Source of the DNA: DATMNR01 sp963702765
GTDB taxonomy: Bacteria; Chloroflexota; Ktedonobacteria; Ktedonobacterales; Ktedonobacteraceae
Direction: 5' to 3'
Assembly: GCA_963702765.1 (NCBI GenBank)
Contig: CAVPEB010000051.1
Coordinates: 1 to 64,000, forward strand
Length of the DNA stretch: 64,000 bases
The notes below the pieces were generated by a model. It was not told the origin of the DNA, searched no databases, and saw only the letters and a program-made list of their open reading frames with translations. This document shows, piece by piece, positions 45,140 through 53,916 of this stretch. How positions within the stretch are numbered: position 1 is the first letter of the stretch; each line of letters opens with the position of its first letter. The position numbers and the translations under genes were made by a program.

Positions 45140-45889
45140 ATGTCGCCAGAATTGCGGACTTTACCGATCCGTACTATAGACTGCTTAAAGTTATGTTATA
45201 AATTGCGCGAGCGAGGGGAAACGATTAGTACCTCGGCTATGAAAGAGCGCTTGCAGTCCCTGGAACCCAGCGGGCAACTGAGTGACGCCACCGTGACTCA
45301 ACTTTTTAAATGGTTGTCTGAGCGAGGTTATGTAAGTTATACCCCCTATCATGGTGTTGAGCTGACAGAGTCGGGCCTTATTATGGCGACCGAACTCGTT
45401 CGTCGTCATCGCCTACTCGAACTCTTTCTTGTGCAGAGTATGGGCTTTCCTTTAGATGAGGTAGATACAGAGGCAGAGCACCTTGAGCACGCGATTTCGG
45501 ATGCATTTGTCGACCGAATGGATGCACTATTGGGATATCCGACAGAGGATCCGCATGGTGACCCAATTCCAAACAAAGCAGGCGGGGTTGTTATTACAAA
45601 AAGTCAGCCGCTTGCGACTATACAGCCAGGTCAGCAGGTCATTGTGCAGCGCGTGAATGATGATCGACCCGATCTACTTCGCTATTTGACCGAGTTAGGT
45701 CTCATTCCAGGCACACTGATAAAGGTACTGGCAGTTGCTCCTTACGATGGGGTATTTACAATCCGCATCGGAGAACAGACCCATGCTGTTGGAGATGCGG
45801 TAACGAAAGCTGTCCTTGTTCGCCCTGCCATGCCAGATACGATGAGCGAAACTGCTTCTTCTCCAAACTCGCTGGGAGAGCATGCATGA
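45140..45889 (+). CDS. DtxR/MntR-family metal-dependent regulator
   Basis: 249 residues. N-terminal winged helix: CYKLRERGETISTSAMKERL, SDATVTQLFKWLSERGYVSYTPYHGVELTESGLIMATELVRRHRLLELFLVQSMGFPLDEVDTEAEHLEHAISDAFVDRM (dimer and metal-binding helices with the HRLLE and EAEHLEH signatures). The C-terminal FeoA/SH3-like domain is VQRVNDDRPDLLRYLTELGLIPGTLIKVL. Mn(II) or Fe(II) is the likely corepressor. Four-base overlap with the Nramp gene shows one operon, so Mn-dependent repression of Mn uptake is likely. Confidence 0.93.
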   Translation: MSPELRTLPIRTIDCLKLCYKLRERGETISTSAMKERLQSLEPSGQLSDATVTQLFKWLSERGYVSYTPYHGVELTESGLIMATELVRRHRLLELFLVQSMGFPLDEVDTEAEHLEHAISDAFVDRMDALLGYPTEDPHGDPIPNKAGGVVITKSQPLATIQPGQQVIVQRVNDDRPDLLRYLTELGLIPGTLIKVLAVAPYDGVFTIRIGEQTHAVGDAVTKAVLVRPAMPDTMSETASSPNSLGEHA

Positions 45890-47232
45890 GAACCTATCCA
45901 TCACTGTCCAATGCTAAAGTCTCGCCTGACGACGTAGGCGTGCCTCTTGAGCAATTCTCCAAGGAAACGAGAACCCGCGCCGCTGCGCGAGCAGCGCTTG
46001 ATGGGAGAAAAAAAGGTCTGCTTGCCATTCTCCCTTTCCTGGGGCCAGCCTTTATCGCCAGCGTAGCCTATATTGATCCCGGTAATTTTGCCACTAACAT
46101 TGCTGGCGGCAGCGCATTTGGCTACAATCTTCTCTGGGTGATTGCATTAGCTAACCTGATGGCGATGTTGCTACAAACGCTTTCTGCTAAACTTGGTCTG
46201 GCAACTGGGCAAAATCTGGCAGAACTGTGCCGACAAGAGTTTCGCAAACCAGTCGTCTATACTATGTGGATTATCTCAGAGATAGCGGCTATGGCGACGG
46301 ACCTTGCTGAATTTTTGGGAGCAAGTATCGCTATCAATCTCCTTTTTGGCATTCCTCTACTCATTGCCACATTGATTACAGGGGTCGCGACCTATCTTAT
46401 CTTGTTGCTAGAACGGCGAGGTTTCCGCGCCTTAGAAGTGGTGATTACAGTTCTGGTTGGGGTGATCGCGGTATGTTACATCATAGAGACATTTTTCTCG
46501 CGTCCGGATTGGGGGCAGATCGGATTTCATACATTCGTGCCCTGGTTAGGAGGATCACAGAGCATTCTTTTCTCCGTTGGCATCATTGGAGCAACCGTAA
46601 TGCCACACGTGATCTACCTACATTCCTCCCTGACCCAACAACGGATCATCCCGCGCAGCGAACAAGATGCGCGGCGCATATTCCGTTTGAGCATTCCAGA
46701 TGTCGTGATTGCTATGGGCCTGGCAGGGCTCATCAATATGGCCATGCTTTATATGGCTGCATCCACTTTCTTTGCGCATGGTCAACATAACGTAGCCGAT
46801 ATAAACTCTGCGTATCAAACGCTCACACCTTTACTTGGAGCAGCAGCCGGTACCATCTTTGCGATTTCACTATTAGCCTCTGGTCTCTCAAGTTCCACAG
46901 TCGGCACAATGGCCGGGCAGGTCATCATGCAAGGATTTGTGGGCTTCACAATTCCCATTTGGATACGGCGATTGGTAACGATGCTTCCGGCAATTCTCGT
47001 CGCCGCGATAGGTTTTAATCCAACCAGCACCTTGGTGATAAGCCAGGTGGTGCTCTGTTTTGTCCTACCCTTACCAGTGATCACCTTGATCTATTTCACA
47101 CGACGTCGTGACATTATGGGCACTCTGGTCAATAGGAAGATTACAACCTGGTTAGCCATCGTCTGCAGTTTGGTCATAATTAGCCTCAATATCTGGCTCA
47201 TCTATTCTACCTTCGCCCCACTATTCAAATAG
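45886..47232 (+). CDS. mntH: Nramp-family Mn/Fe transporter MntH
   Basis: 448 residues, 11 membrane segments. Segment 1 has the metal-binding DPGN (VAYIDPGNFATN), segment 6 has the MPH motif (GATVMPHVIYLHSSL), both intact. The N-terminus carries an extra about 40 residues of charged sequence. Proton-coupled import of Mn(II). Cotranslated with the DtxR-type regulator. Confidence 0.94.
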   Translation: MRTYPSLSNAKVSPDDVGVPLEQFSKETRTRAAARAALDGRKKGLLAILPFLGPAFIASVAYIDPGNFATNIAGGSAFGYNLLWVIALANLMAMLLQTLSAKLGLATGQNLAELCRQEFRKPVVYTMWIISEIAAMATDLAEFLGASIAINLLFGIPLLIATLITGVATYLILLLERRGFRALEVVITVLVGVIAVCYIIETFFSRPDWGQIGFHTFVPWLGGSQSILFSVGIIGATVMPHVIYLHSSLTQQRIIPRSEQDARRIFRLSIPDVVIAMGLAGLINMAMLYMAASTFFAHGQHNVADINSAYQTLTPLLGAAAGTIFAISLLASGLSSSTVGTMAGQVIMQGFVGFTIPIWIRRLVTMLPAILVAAIGFNPTSTLVISQVVLCFVLPLPVITLIYFTRRRDIMGTLVNRKITTWLAIVCSLVIISLNIWLIYSTFAPLFK

Positions 47233-47430
47233 CGATTGTTGGGCTAAAGTGCTAGTTCAGCATCTGCTATATTCAATGGCTATAGGAAATGCTTCCATGC
47301 ATAAGTGAGAATGCCACATGAGGTAACATTTCGCTTTAAATATGGTATAGTAATTGAAAGTAAACGCGGCTTTAATAGGTGTAGACTTGCAGCAAATGAA
47401 CCCGAACTCATTATTTATAGGGGGCGACTC

Positions 47431-47850
47431 ATGCAAAACACTGGACCTTCCCCAATTGTGGGTGTATTCAGAGACCAGGCAAAAGCCCAACACGCAGTGG
47501 AAAAACTCAAACAGGCTGGCTTTACCGATGATCAGGTTAAATCCAAAGTGGTGAGCCTGCACTCAGCACCCGAAGAGCAAACACCCGAAAATACTCGAAT
47601 CATCGTATCGGTAAAAGCTGAGGGCAAAGACAAGGAAGCATTCGGTATCCTGTTTACAAGTGGAGCGAATAACGCTGATCTTCCTCCTGGTGTAGCTCTG
47701 AGCGATAGCAGAATAGTGAATTCGCATGAAGAGACGGTTGATTTTATTCCTAAACCAGAGCTTGAAGGCAATTTCACCAATGACAGCTTCTTTGGAGAAG
47801 AAAAAAGCCTGGGTACAACAGATCAGCTAGGTCAGATGGACAAACTGTAA
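47431..47850 (+). CDS. general-stress-type (YflT/GSP17M-like) protein
   Basis: 139 residues from ATG 47431, six bases after AGGGGG. The opening PSPIVGVFRDQAKAQHAVEKLKQAGFTDDQVKSKVVS matches the heat-induced stress protein YflT domain, where a beta-alpha unit senses or binds. The middle and C-terminal part is acidic and low in structure. No upstream partner. Confidence 0.75.
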   Translation: MQNTGPSPIVGVFRDQAKAQHAVEKLKQAGFTDDQVKSKVVSLHSAPEEQTPENTRIIVSVKAEGKDKEAFGILFTSGANNADLPPGVALSDSRIVNSHEETVDFIPKPELEGNFTNDSFFGEEKSLGTTDQLGQMDKL

Positions 47851-47882
47851 TACAAGCATGGCATATAGATAAAAATGAATGC

Positions 47883-47921
47883 GCTATGAGAGGTTGCTCA
47901 TTTGAAGCAGCTTCCCATAGC
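47883..47921. terminator. hairpin between convergent genes
   Basis: GCTATGAGAGGTTGCT, seven-base loop, AGCAGCTTCCCATAGC; 15 of 16 pairs with G-U allowed. Suits bidirectional termination, though no T-run follows. Confidence 0.55.
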
Positions 47922-47936
47922 TCATCGTTTGTCTAG

Positions 47937-49226
47937 TCACATACTTAATACCGGGATCTCTCGCCTAATCTCAAACTTTAAAAGTTTGTGCGCTTTTCGA
48001 ATCGCATCTTCGACCTCATGAGGAGTTTCACCACGCGCGAATATGAAGCCCAGATAGCTAGCACCTTCAGGAAGTGGGACAAGAGGGTAGTTGAGCTTAG
48101 CAGTGATCTCAACACCTGTGACAAGTGGCACTTTTTGTGCTTCCTCGACACCATGTACAGCTTTCAAGATGCCCGCCGATGGGATGGGAATCATCATCAC
48201 ACCGGCAGCATGTTTTTCTCGCTCGATTGTGGCAATTTCGTATCCAATGGCATGGCGTAGAATCAATTCCTCCAAACACATACCGGAGCCAAACTCGAGA
48301 ATAGTCGAGCATAAGCCTCCAATCGAACGGCCAGCAATCTCCAACATCCATGGCCCCTGGTCATTTACACGTAATTCCGCATGCACTGGCCCATCCCGCA
48401 ACCCAAGCGATGCGGCGGCAGTAGCAACACACTGTGCAATTTTTCCCTGTACATCTGCTGATAGACGCGACGGAGTTATGTAGATCGTTTCTTCAAAAAA
48501 AGGGCCATCTAATGGATCAGGTTTATCGAATAGAGCCAGCACTTTTAACTGGCCTTTTGTAAGCAAACCTTCCAATGCAATCTCGAAACCTGGTATAAAG
48601 TCTTCGATCAGTATAGATGTTTCGTGTTCAGAATTGCCTTCGGAAATCAGGAGCCGTTTTAGACGGTTAAAAGCAACTATAAATTCCTGAGGGTTATTTG
48701 CGCGGATAACCCCTCGGCTGCCAGAAAGACGTAATGGTTTTAGCACGCAAGGATAGATGACCTGTGATGCAATGTCATCTGAATCATTATTCAATAAAAA
48801 TGGGCGAAAGATTGGACACGGCGCACCTCCAGCCGACATCAAAGTACGCATCAGTAGTTTGTCGCGTGCCGCCTCAGCGGCCTGGGGTGAGTTTTGCGCC
48901 AAACCTATCGCAGTACCAGCACGAGCAGCAAGTTCTGTAGCACTATCATCAACCGAGATGATAGCCTGAAGCGGATGATTCCGATGAAATTCTACGATGG
49001 TCTGGACCGAGGCATGTGGATTTGCAAAATCTAACCCAAGAGGCACATGCCAATATTCTTTCAGAGTTTCAGGCAGGTCGATTCCTACCACAACTTCAAG
49101 ATTTAATGCTCTAGCGGCGCTTAAAAAAGCTCCCGCCCTGTATGTTGCAGGAGACATTAAAAGCAATACTCGCTTTTGTTCGTTTCCCATGTCCATTGCT
49201 ATTTGTGTTTCGTCTCGTTTACTCAA
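47937..49226 (-). CDS. ATP-grasp domain protein
   Basis: 429 residues. N-terminal Rossmann-like part (RVLLLMSPATYRAGAFLSAARALNLEVVVG), middle ATP-grasp (RDKLLMRTLMSAGGAPCPIF, YPCVLKPLRLSGSRGVIRANN, ILIEDFIPGFEIALEG), Mg site HAELRVNDQGPWMLEIAGRSIGG. The acyl-phosphate-forming ligase type, joining an acid to an amine such as an amino acid. Substrates unknown; a dipeptide or carnosine-type ligase is possible. Start TTG 49226 has no clear ribosome site; ATG 49196 or 49190 are alternatives. Confidence 0.82.
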   Translation of the reverse strand: MSKRDETQIAMDMGNEQKRVLLLMSPATYRAGAFLSAARALNLEVVVGIDLPETLKEYWHVPLGLDFANPHASVQTIVEFHRNHPLQAIISVDDSATELAARAGTAIGLAQNSPQAAEAARDKLLMRTLMSAGGAPCPIFRPFLLNNDSDDIASQVIYPCVLKPLRLSGSRGVIRANNPQEFIVAFNRLKRLLISEGNSEHETSILIEDFIPGFEIALEGLLTKGQLKVLALFDKPDPLDGPFFEETIYITPSRLSADVQGKIAQCVATAAASLGLRDGPVHAELRVNDQGPWMLEIAGRSIGGLCSTILEFGSGMCLEELILRHAIGYEIATIEREKHAAGVMMIPIPSAGILKAVHGVEEAQKVPLVTGVEITAKLNYPLVPLPEGASYLGFIFARGETPHEVEDAIRKAHKLLKFEIRREIPVLSM

Positions 49227-49265
49227 TGTTTCAATTTCAGTTTTTGATATGCTGATTATAACAGA

Positions 49266-49533
49266 TCATACCAGACGCACAATACCATCATCTCTTAGTT
49301 CAAAGTCTCCTGCATTCTGGGCAAGTTTTCTCAAAAAGCCTGACTTATCTTTGGGTGAGATCAGCATAAAACGCGTCTTGTCTTTTTGGCTGTACTCTAT
49401 ACGAAGCCTGTCAAGTGATAATGCAGGGGAAGCAAGCATGTTATGTGTCGGGAGTACTTGTTGGATAGAACTGAGTGGTATCTCCCAATGTAAGAGTCCA
49501 CCGCGCACAATCAATTCGGTGGGGGTTATTTCA
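49266..49533 (-). pseudogene. membrane PH-domain (YyaB-like) gene, 3' part
   Basis: C-terminal part of a small bacterial PH-domain protein: HEITPTELIVRGGLLHWEIPLSSIQQVLPTHN, SPALSLDRLRIEY, FMLISPKDKSGFLRKL. The N-terminal two-segment part is found 2.75 kb away at 52284-52480. Joining the pieces without the intervening element gives a continuous frame (WPLYC-HEITPT). The gene was split by a transposon insertion. The first residues of the open frame here are element sequence. Confidence 0.85.
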
Positions 49534-49629
49534 TGTGAGGACCGCCGGATACCCCTATGATTCATCTAGGGGTAAGGGGGCCCACAAAGGGACTATACAA
49601 GATTTAGAACATTTGTTACACTGACGTGT

Positions 49630-50026
49630 ATGGATGCACTGCACACCAAACACGTCACTTACAAGTTGGCTTACCATTTTGTCTGGTGTTCCAAATACTG
49701 CAAAAAGATTCTTGTTGGGAAGCTGGCGACGTTTATCGAACGGGAAATTCGCCGCATCTGTGAAGCTAACGCCTGGACGATAGGCGCGCTCAACGTGCAA
49801 CCAGATCATGTCGATCTCTTTCTCAGTGCACCTCCACCCATCGCACCTTCACAGATCGCTCACCAGCTCAAAGGTACCACCGCCCGGAAAGTGTTTTAGC
49901 AGTTCCCCGCGCGTCAAGAAACACTTATGGGGCGGTGCATTCTGGTCTCGTTCGTACTATGTGGGGAGTGTCGGGGATATGAGCATAGATACCGTGCTCA
50001 AATATATCGAATTAGGACAAGAATAG
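49630..50026 (+). pseudogene. tnpA: IS200-type TnpA transposase, decayed
   Basis: Y1 HUH transposase. The N-terminal part MDALHTKHVTYKLAYHFVWCSKYCKKIL and the HUH motif HVDLF are present; the tyrosine region YYVGSVGDMSIDTVLKYIELGQE lies in another frame. An in-frame TAG at 49897-49899 (in place of a Gln codon) and a nearby one-base shift break it. Usual length about 135 residues if repaired. Single-strand transposition would need TnpA from elsewhere. Confidence 0.88.
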
Positions 50027-50049
50027 CGGGTAAAGATAGGCATTTCCTC

Positions 50050-50241
50050 TTACGGGGGAGGTTGCCGTTTTTGTTTCTGTTTCTCTATGTAGTTTAGAAT
50101 ATCTTGACGATGAAACCGCCAGACATCTCCCACCTTAAAACCGGGAATTTCTCCCCTCTCAGCTAACCTAGTCACTGTCCGAGGGGTGACTCCTAACATT
50201 TCAGCAACTTCTTTCGTATCTATCGGTCTTTCTGTCGCCAC
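50050..50241 (-). CDS. excisionase/MerR-type helix-turn-helix protein
   Basis: 63 residues. IDTKEVAEMLGVTPRTVTRLAERGEIPGFKVGDVWRFHRQDILNYI is the winged helix of the HTH_17/excisionase group. It sits between tnpA and tnpB on the opposite strand, ending 24 bases from the tnpA stop. The ribosome site is AAAGGAGG before ATG. It reads away from the passenger gene at 50516, with a shared control region holding repeated TACAGTCTT. Confidence 0.8.
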   Translation of the reverse strand: MATERPIDTKEVAEMLGVTPRTVTRLAERGEIPGFKVGDVWRFHRQDILNYIEKQKQKRQPPP

Positions 50242-50515
50242 TGAGCATACTCAACCTCCTTTCCACAGATTACACCCCACAAAGTAACATAGTCAGAAAA
50301 TAAAGTCAATACAGTCTTGACAGACGAGCAAAGGGAAGGCATAGTTATTGTATGGTAAGTCTGTACAGTCTTCGCGGATTACAGAGAAATGTTGGCGCTT
50401 CTGTTCCCACAGTGAGCCAGCCAGAGAGACTAGCCAGTTAAGTCAATCTAGCCTCTCCGTGTCGCATGATAGCGACAGGGGAGCCATCAGTCAAGCGAAA
50501 GGAGAAGCTTGTCAC
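50242..50515. promoter_or_regulatory. divergent control region between two passenger genes
   Basis: TACAGTCTT occurs at 50310-50318 and 50364-50372, flanking a TTGACA (50317-50322). Likely binding sites for the helix-turn-helix protein; the -10 of the plus-strand promoter is not clear. Confidence 0.45.
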
Positions 50516-50737
50516 ATGGCACCGCAACAGGTCCAGTGGGGAACTATTACCCTCATCCTCGACAACGAGGCATTTCGGAAAGGGTTTCTTTCAGCGCGTC
50601 AGTGGTATTTCCAGGACATTTATAGCGAAGATAGACGCCCACCAGAAGAGCCACAGCATGCTGCACAGTTGACCGCTGAAGAAGTACTCCGACTCATCGT
50701 ACAGCCCGACGAACAGGGGTGCTATCACGCGCGCTGA
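50516..50737 (+). CDS. small unknown passenger gene, frameshifted at its end
   Basis: 74 residues from ATG 50516 with GGAG 11 bases upstream; the open frame reaches back to 50348 without a start signal. WGTITLILDNEAFRKGFLSARQWYFQDIY and LTAEEVLRLIV look like a soluble helical protein. After QGCYHA the natural continuation, MRMEHLPEYLGYLVGYLGAHL, is in another frame from 50739 and runs into the region before tnpB. I do not recognise the family with certainty. Confidence 0.5.
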   Translation: MAPQQVQWGTITLILDNEAFRKGFLSARQWYFQDIYSEDRRPPEEPQHAAQLTAEEVLRLIVQPDEQGCYHAR

Positions 50738-50924
50738 GATGAGGATGGAGCATCTTCCCGAATACCTGGGCTATCTCGTCGGCTATCTGGGTGCCCACTT
50801 GCCCCCGCTGAAGCAGAGTATTACCGGAAAGAACAAGCCCAATAGGAATATCTTCGTAGCAGCGTACCAGCATAGTATGACCAGCGACGGGAAGCTCTCT
50901 CGTCCCTCTCTCGCAAGGAAGAGC

Positions 50925-52286
50925 ATGCAGCAGATCATCACCGCTAAACTCAAGCTCACAACCACAAAAGAGCAATTTGAGGCATTACGCCAGACTCAAC
51001 TGGCATACCGTGATGCGCTCAACGCGGTGAGTCGGTATGCCTTCTCTCAGGGTAAGACCAGCAATGTCACCCGGCTGCACAAAGGCATGTATGCAGAGCT
51101 TCGTGTTCGCTCTCATCTCCCCTCGCAACTGGCCTGTAGCGTCGAACGGCAGGTCTCGGCAACCTACAAAGGACTCTGGACCAAGCTCAAGAAGAATGTG
51201 GAGCATCGCCGGGTCAAGATCACCAAGAAACGCTTTAAGGGCCTGGACAAGCCTCCCAAGTACAGTTCCCCGACGGTACAGTACACCTATGAGCGGGATT
51301 ACACCTTTCAGTGTGACTGTCGTGTCAGTGTCGGGACGCTCAATGGACGGATGAGCGCCCCCTATCAGGGCTACGATCAGCATATCGCACTCATTCGAGC
51401 CGGAGCACGCATCGGGGATGCGAAGCTTTGGTACGATAAACCGAAGAAAATCTTCTATTTGCTTGTTTCCCTCTGCATCGAGAAGCCTGATCCCACGCCT
51501 GAGAGCTATACCGAAGTGGTCGGGGTAGATGTGGGTATCCGCTACCTTGCTGTCACTTCTACTTCGACAGGCAAGACAGGCTTTCACTCAGGGAAACGAA
51601 CACGACACAAAGCCAACCATTACGCACGCTTACGCAAACGCTTGCAGCACAAAGGCACTCGTGGTGCGAAACGTCGTTTGAAGCGGATCGAGCAACGAGA
51701 GAGACGGTTCAAAGCGCAAGCCAATCACATCATCGCCAAACAGATCGTTGAGCAGCACCCACACACCCTTATTGGACTAGAACACTTGACGGATATTCGA
51801 GAGCGAACAAAGCGCAAGAAACGCAAACGCAAGAAAAACGGCAAAGGGTCTGAGCCTGTTTCTGTAAAAGCTCGCAAAGCCAATCGCGTGTATTCCCAGT
51901 GGTCCTTCGCCGAATTGCACGCTCTCATCAGCTACAAGGCCGCGCTTGCTGGTTCTTTGGCCGTCAAGGTCGATGCGGATTACACCTCAAAAGCGTGTCC
52001 GATGTGCGGGCACACCGAGGATAGCAACCGCCCCCGCAAGGGGTTGCTCTTTGTGTGTCAGAATCCCAGGTGTGGGTACACGCTCCACGCCGATCTGATT
52101 GGCGCAAGAAATGTGACGCTCAGGACGCTCCTGGTCCGGCAGGACTGGATCAGGACGGGGTATTTGTCAATGGCCCCTGATGCCTCGGACAGAGAAGCCA
52201 AAGCGGCACGCCTGCAACGGTATGCTGAGTTGCGGTGGAGTTCAGAGGTAACCACAAGCCTCCGCTCTCTGAGCGGAGGTCATTGA
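50925..52286 (+). CDS. tnpB: TnpB, RNA-guided nuclease of IS605 type
   Basis: 453 residues from ATG 50925, five bases after AAGGA; open frame upstream belongs to the passenger gene. RuvC motifs: VVGVDVGIRYLAVTS (Asp), LIGLEHLTDIRERT (Glu), and the final Asp in YTLHADLIGARN. The zinc finger is CPMCGHTEDSN ... CQNPRCGY. Looks intact. The frame runs through the right-end hairpin and its stop TGA (52284-52286) lies at or beyond the element's edge. The guide RNA would come from the 3' end. Confidence 0.93.
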   Translation: MQQIITAKLKLTTTKEQFEALRQTQLAYRDALNAVSRYAFSQGKTSNVTRLHKGMYAELRVRSHLPSQLACSVERQVSATYKGLWTKLKKNVEHRRVKITKKRFKGLDKPPKYSSPTVQYTYERDYTFQCDCRVSVGTLNGRMSAPYQGYDQHIALIRAGARIGDAKLWYDKPKKIFYLLVSLCIEKPDPTPESYTEVVGVDVGIRYLAVTSTSTGKTGFHSGKRTRHKANHYARLRKRLQHKGTRGAKRRLKRIEQRERRFKAQANHIIAKQIVEQHPHTLIGLEHLTDIRERTKRKKRKRKKNGKGSEPVSVKARKANRVYSQWSFAELHALISYKAALAGSLAVKVDADYTSKACPMCGHTEDSNRPRKGLLFVCQNPRCGYTLHADLIGARNVTLRTLLVRQDWIRTGYLSMAPDASDREAKAARLQRYAELRWSSEVTTSLRSLSGGH

Positions 52287-52480
52287 CAATACAAAGGCCA
52301 GATAAGACTTGCTATAAAAGCCCATACCACAACAACGACAACAACTGACACCCATCCACCTTGCTGGAAGGCGCCTGGAGTTATAATAGTCAAGATGAGT
52401 GATAAGAGAGAAATGAGAAACGCAATAGCTATGATAACGACGAGCCACGCATCCTTCTTTGACTTGTACCTGATATTCAT
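52284..52480 (-). pseudogene. membrane PH-domain (YyaB-like) gene, 5' part
   Basis: First 65 codons of the gene split by the IS element: MNIRYKSKKDAWLVVIIAIAFLIS ... two membrane segments (about 10-33 and 42-62), ending SLIWPLYC at the insertion point. Its remaining part is at 49266-49533. Predicted parent about 150 residues, a membrane protein with a cytoplasmic PH domain. Confidence 0.85.
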
Positions 52481-52511
52481 TTTTCAGCTCCTACCATACA
52501 CAAGATGTCGT

Positions 52512-53906
52512 TCAAACGGTTTCAGCAGGTTCAGGATCCTCAAGGCGGAATACACCTCGATCATCCTGAAAGGTGAACAGTTCAGCGTAACGTCCCCAGT
52601 TGATGGCGGTATCCAATTGTTGCTGAGCCTCGTCCTCATCAAAGTGCTCCTCCAGCAGACTTAAGAAGTACTCTTCAGGTAGAGTATGCCCAGGCGCCCC
52701 TTCGAGTGTATGCACGATCTGGCGCAGCAGAGCAATATGAGCGAGAGCCTGTTCACGGAAGACCTTTTTCTCTTCCAGTACACCAGCCTCGGCAAAGCGT
52801 TGACCCGCAGGGGTCAACACCAGGTCACCCTCCTCCGTCTCCGCCAGGTCAAGTATATCTGTCGCCTCTACAATTGGTAGGAGATCATCGACTTCCATGT
52901 TAAGGTGACGTCCAAGCTGATACAGATCCTCACGCCCTCCACGCAACTGCACCATTTCCACCAGGCCTGTTACATCACTGATGGCAACATGAGGTAGAAT
53001 CTGGTATGCGCGTGCAGGGTGGGAAACCAGCGGTCCTGTTCTAGCCTCCGGAACGCTTTGTGATAGGAGAGAGGTTATATCTTCCTTTGGGCTGGTCATG
53101 ATGCGATAGATGAGATCTACCATTTCCGTATGTTTCGGAGACTGTACCGTACGGTGTTCATTGGGAAGTCCTGGCAGTTCGCAGCGGATGCGACCGGGAT
53201 TGGCTCCCAAGACAAGAATGCGGTCGGCCATACTCACCGCCTCGTCGATGTTATGCGTGACCATCACAATTGCGCGAGTGGGCATACTTTTTGATTGCCA
53301 TAATCCGAGCAACTCCTTGCGTAGGTTCGCAGCCGTGAGCACATCCAACGCGCTGAAGGGTTCATCCATGAAGAGCAGTTCCGGCTCAACCACCAGAGCT
53401 CGCGCAAAACCGACTCGCTGGCGCATCCCGCCCGATAACTCTTTAGGATATGCATCCTCGAAGCCATCCAACCCAATCAAGTCGATAGCTGCCAGGGCAC
53501 TTTTCATACGCTGGGTGCGGGTGAGGTCCTGTGCTTGCAACCCCAGTTCCACATTTTGTAACACAGTCAGCCATGGAAAGAGGGCAAAGGATTGAAACAC
53601 AATCGCCAGGTGTGGATTTGCGCCGTGTTGGGGTACCCCTTTGAACAAAATTTGTCCCGAGGTTGGTTGTAGCAATCCGGCCAGGATGCGCAAAAGGGTC
53701 GATTTGCCTGAGCCAGATGGTCCAAGCAGCGCCACAAATTCACCTGCATGGATTTGGACCTCGATATTATCCAATACCAGAGGTGGAGGGGGACCGCGCC
53801 GCCGTTTTTCCTTTTTCGCAAAGGTTTTATAGATATCACGTGCCTCAAGTAACACTTCAGCGTTCTGAGTAGAACCATCTTGTGGGCTTGCTTGCTGATT
53901 TAACAT
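52512..53906 (-). CDS. ABC transporter ATP-binding protein, NitT/TauT type, with extra C-terminal domain
   Basis: 464 residues from ATG 53906, seven bases after AGGAGG; longer than the usual 260. Walker A LLGPSGSGKSTLL, Q-loop VFQSFALFPWLTV, signature LSGGMRQRVGFARAL, Walker B LLFMDEPFSALD, His switch MVTHNIDEAV. After residue 280 comes an AAA-associated C-terminal domain (LSQSVPEARTG ... VLTPAGQRFAEAGV) as in nitrate/sulfonate-type ATPases that carry regulatory tails. Ten bases downstream of the permease gene, one operon. Import of an organic anion is likely; no solute-binding protein here. Confidence 0.92.
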   Translation of the reverse strand: MLNQQASPQDGSTQNAEVLLEARDIYKTFAKKEKRRRGPPPPLVLDNIEVQIHAGEFVALLGPSGSGKSTLLRILAGLLQPTSGQILFKGVPQHGANPHLAIVFQSFALFPWLTVLQNVELGLQAQDLTRTQRMKSALAAIDLIGLDGFEDAYPKELSGGMRQRVGFARALVVEPELLFMDEPFSALDVLTAANLRKELLGLWQSKSMPTRAIVMVTHNIDEAVSMADRILVLGANPGRIRCELPGLPNEHRTVQSPKHTEMVDLIYRIMTSPKEDITSLLSQSVPEARTGPLVSHPARAYQILPHVAISDVTGLVEMVQLRGGREDLYQLGRHLNMEVDDLLPIVEATDILDLAETEEGDLVLTPAGQRFAEAGVLEEKKVFREQALAHIALLRQIVHTLEGAPGHTLPEEYFLSLLEEHFDEDEAQQQLDTAINWGRYAELFTFQDDRGVFRLEDPEPAETV

Positions 53907-53916
53907 AGGTATCCTC

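Larger units (their letters stand above)
49534..52283 (+). mobile_element. IS200/IS605-type element with passenger genes
   Basis: About 2.75 kb. Left end hairpin TACCCCTA...TAGGGGTA (about 49550-49575) and right end hairpin CCTCCGCTC-TCT-GAGCGGAGG (52259-52279). Order: decayed tnpA, a helix-turn-helix gene on the other strand, a small unknown gene, tnpB. Flanks TTATTTCATG...ACAATAC rejoin to the intact PH-domain gene, so the whole stretch moved as a unit. Exact ends within a few bases. Confidence 0.8.

Noticed and set aside
50739..50924. N-terminal extension of TnpB
   Set aside because: The residues MRMEHLPEYLGYLVGYLGAHL continue the passenger gene in a shifted frame; TnpB starts at MQQIITAKL with AAGGA.
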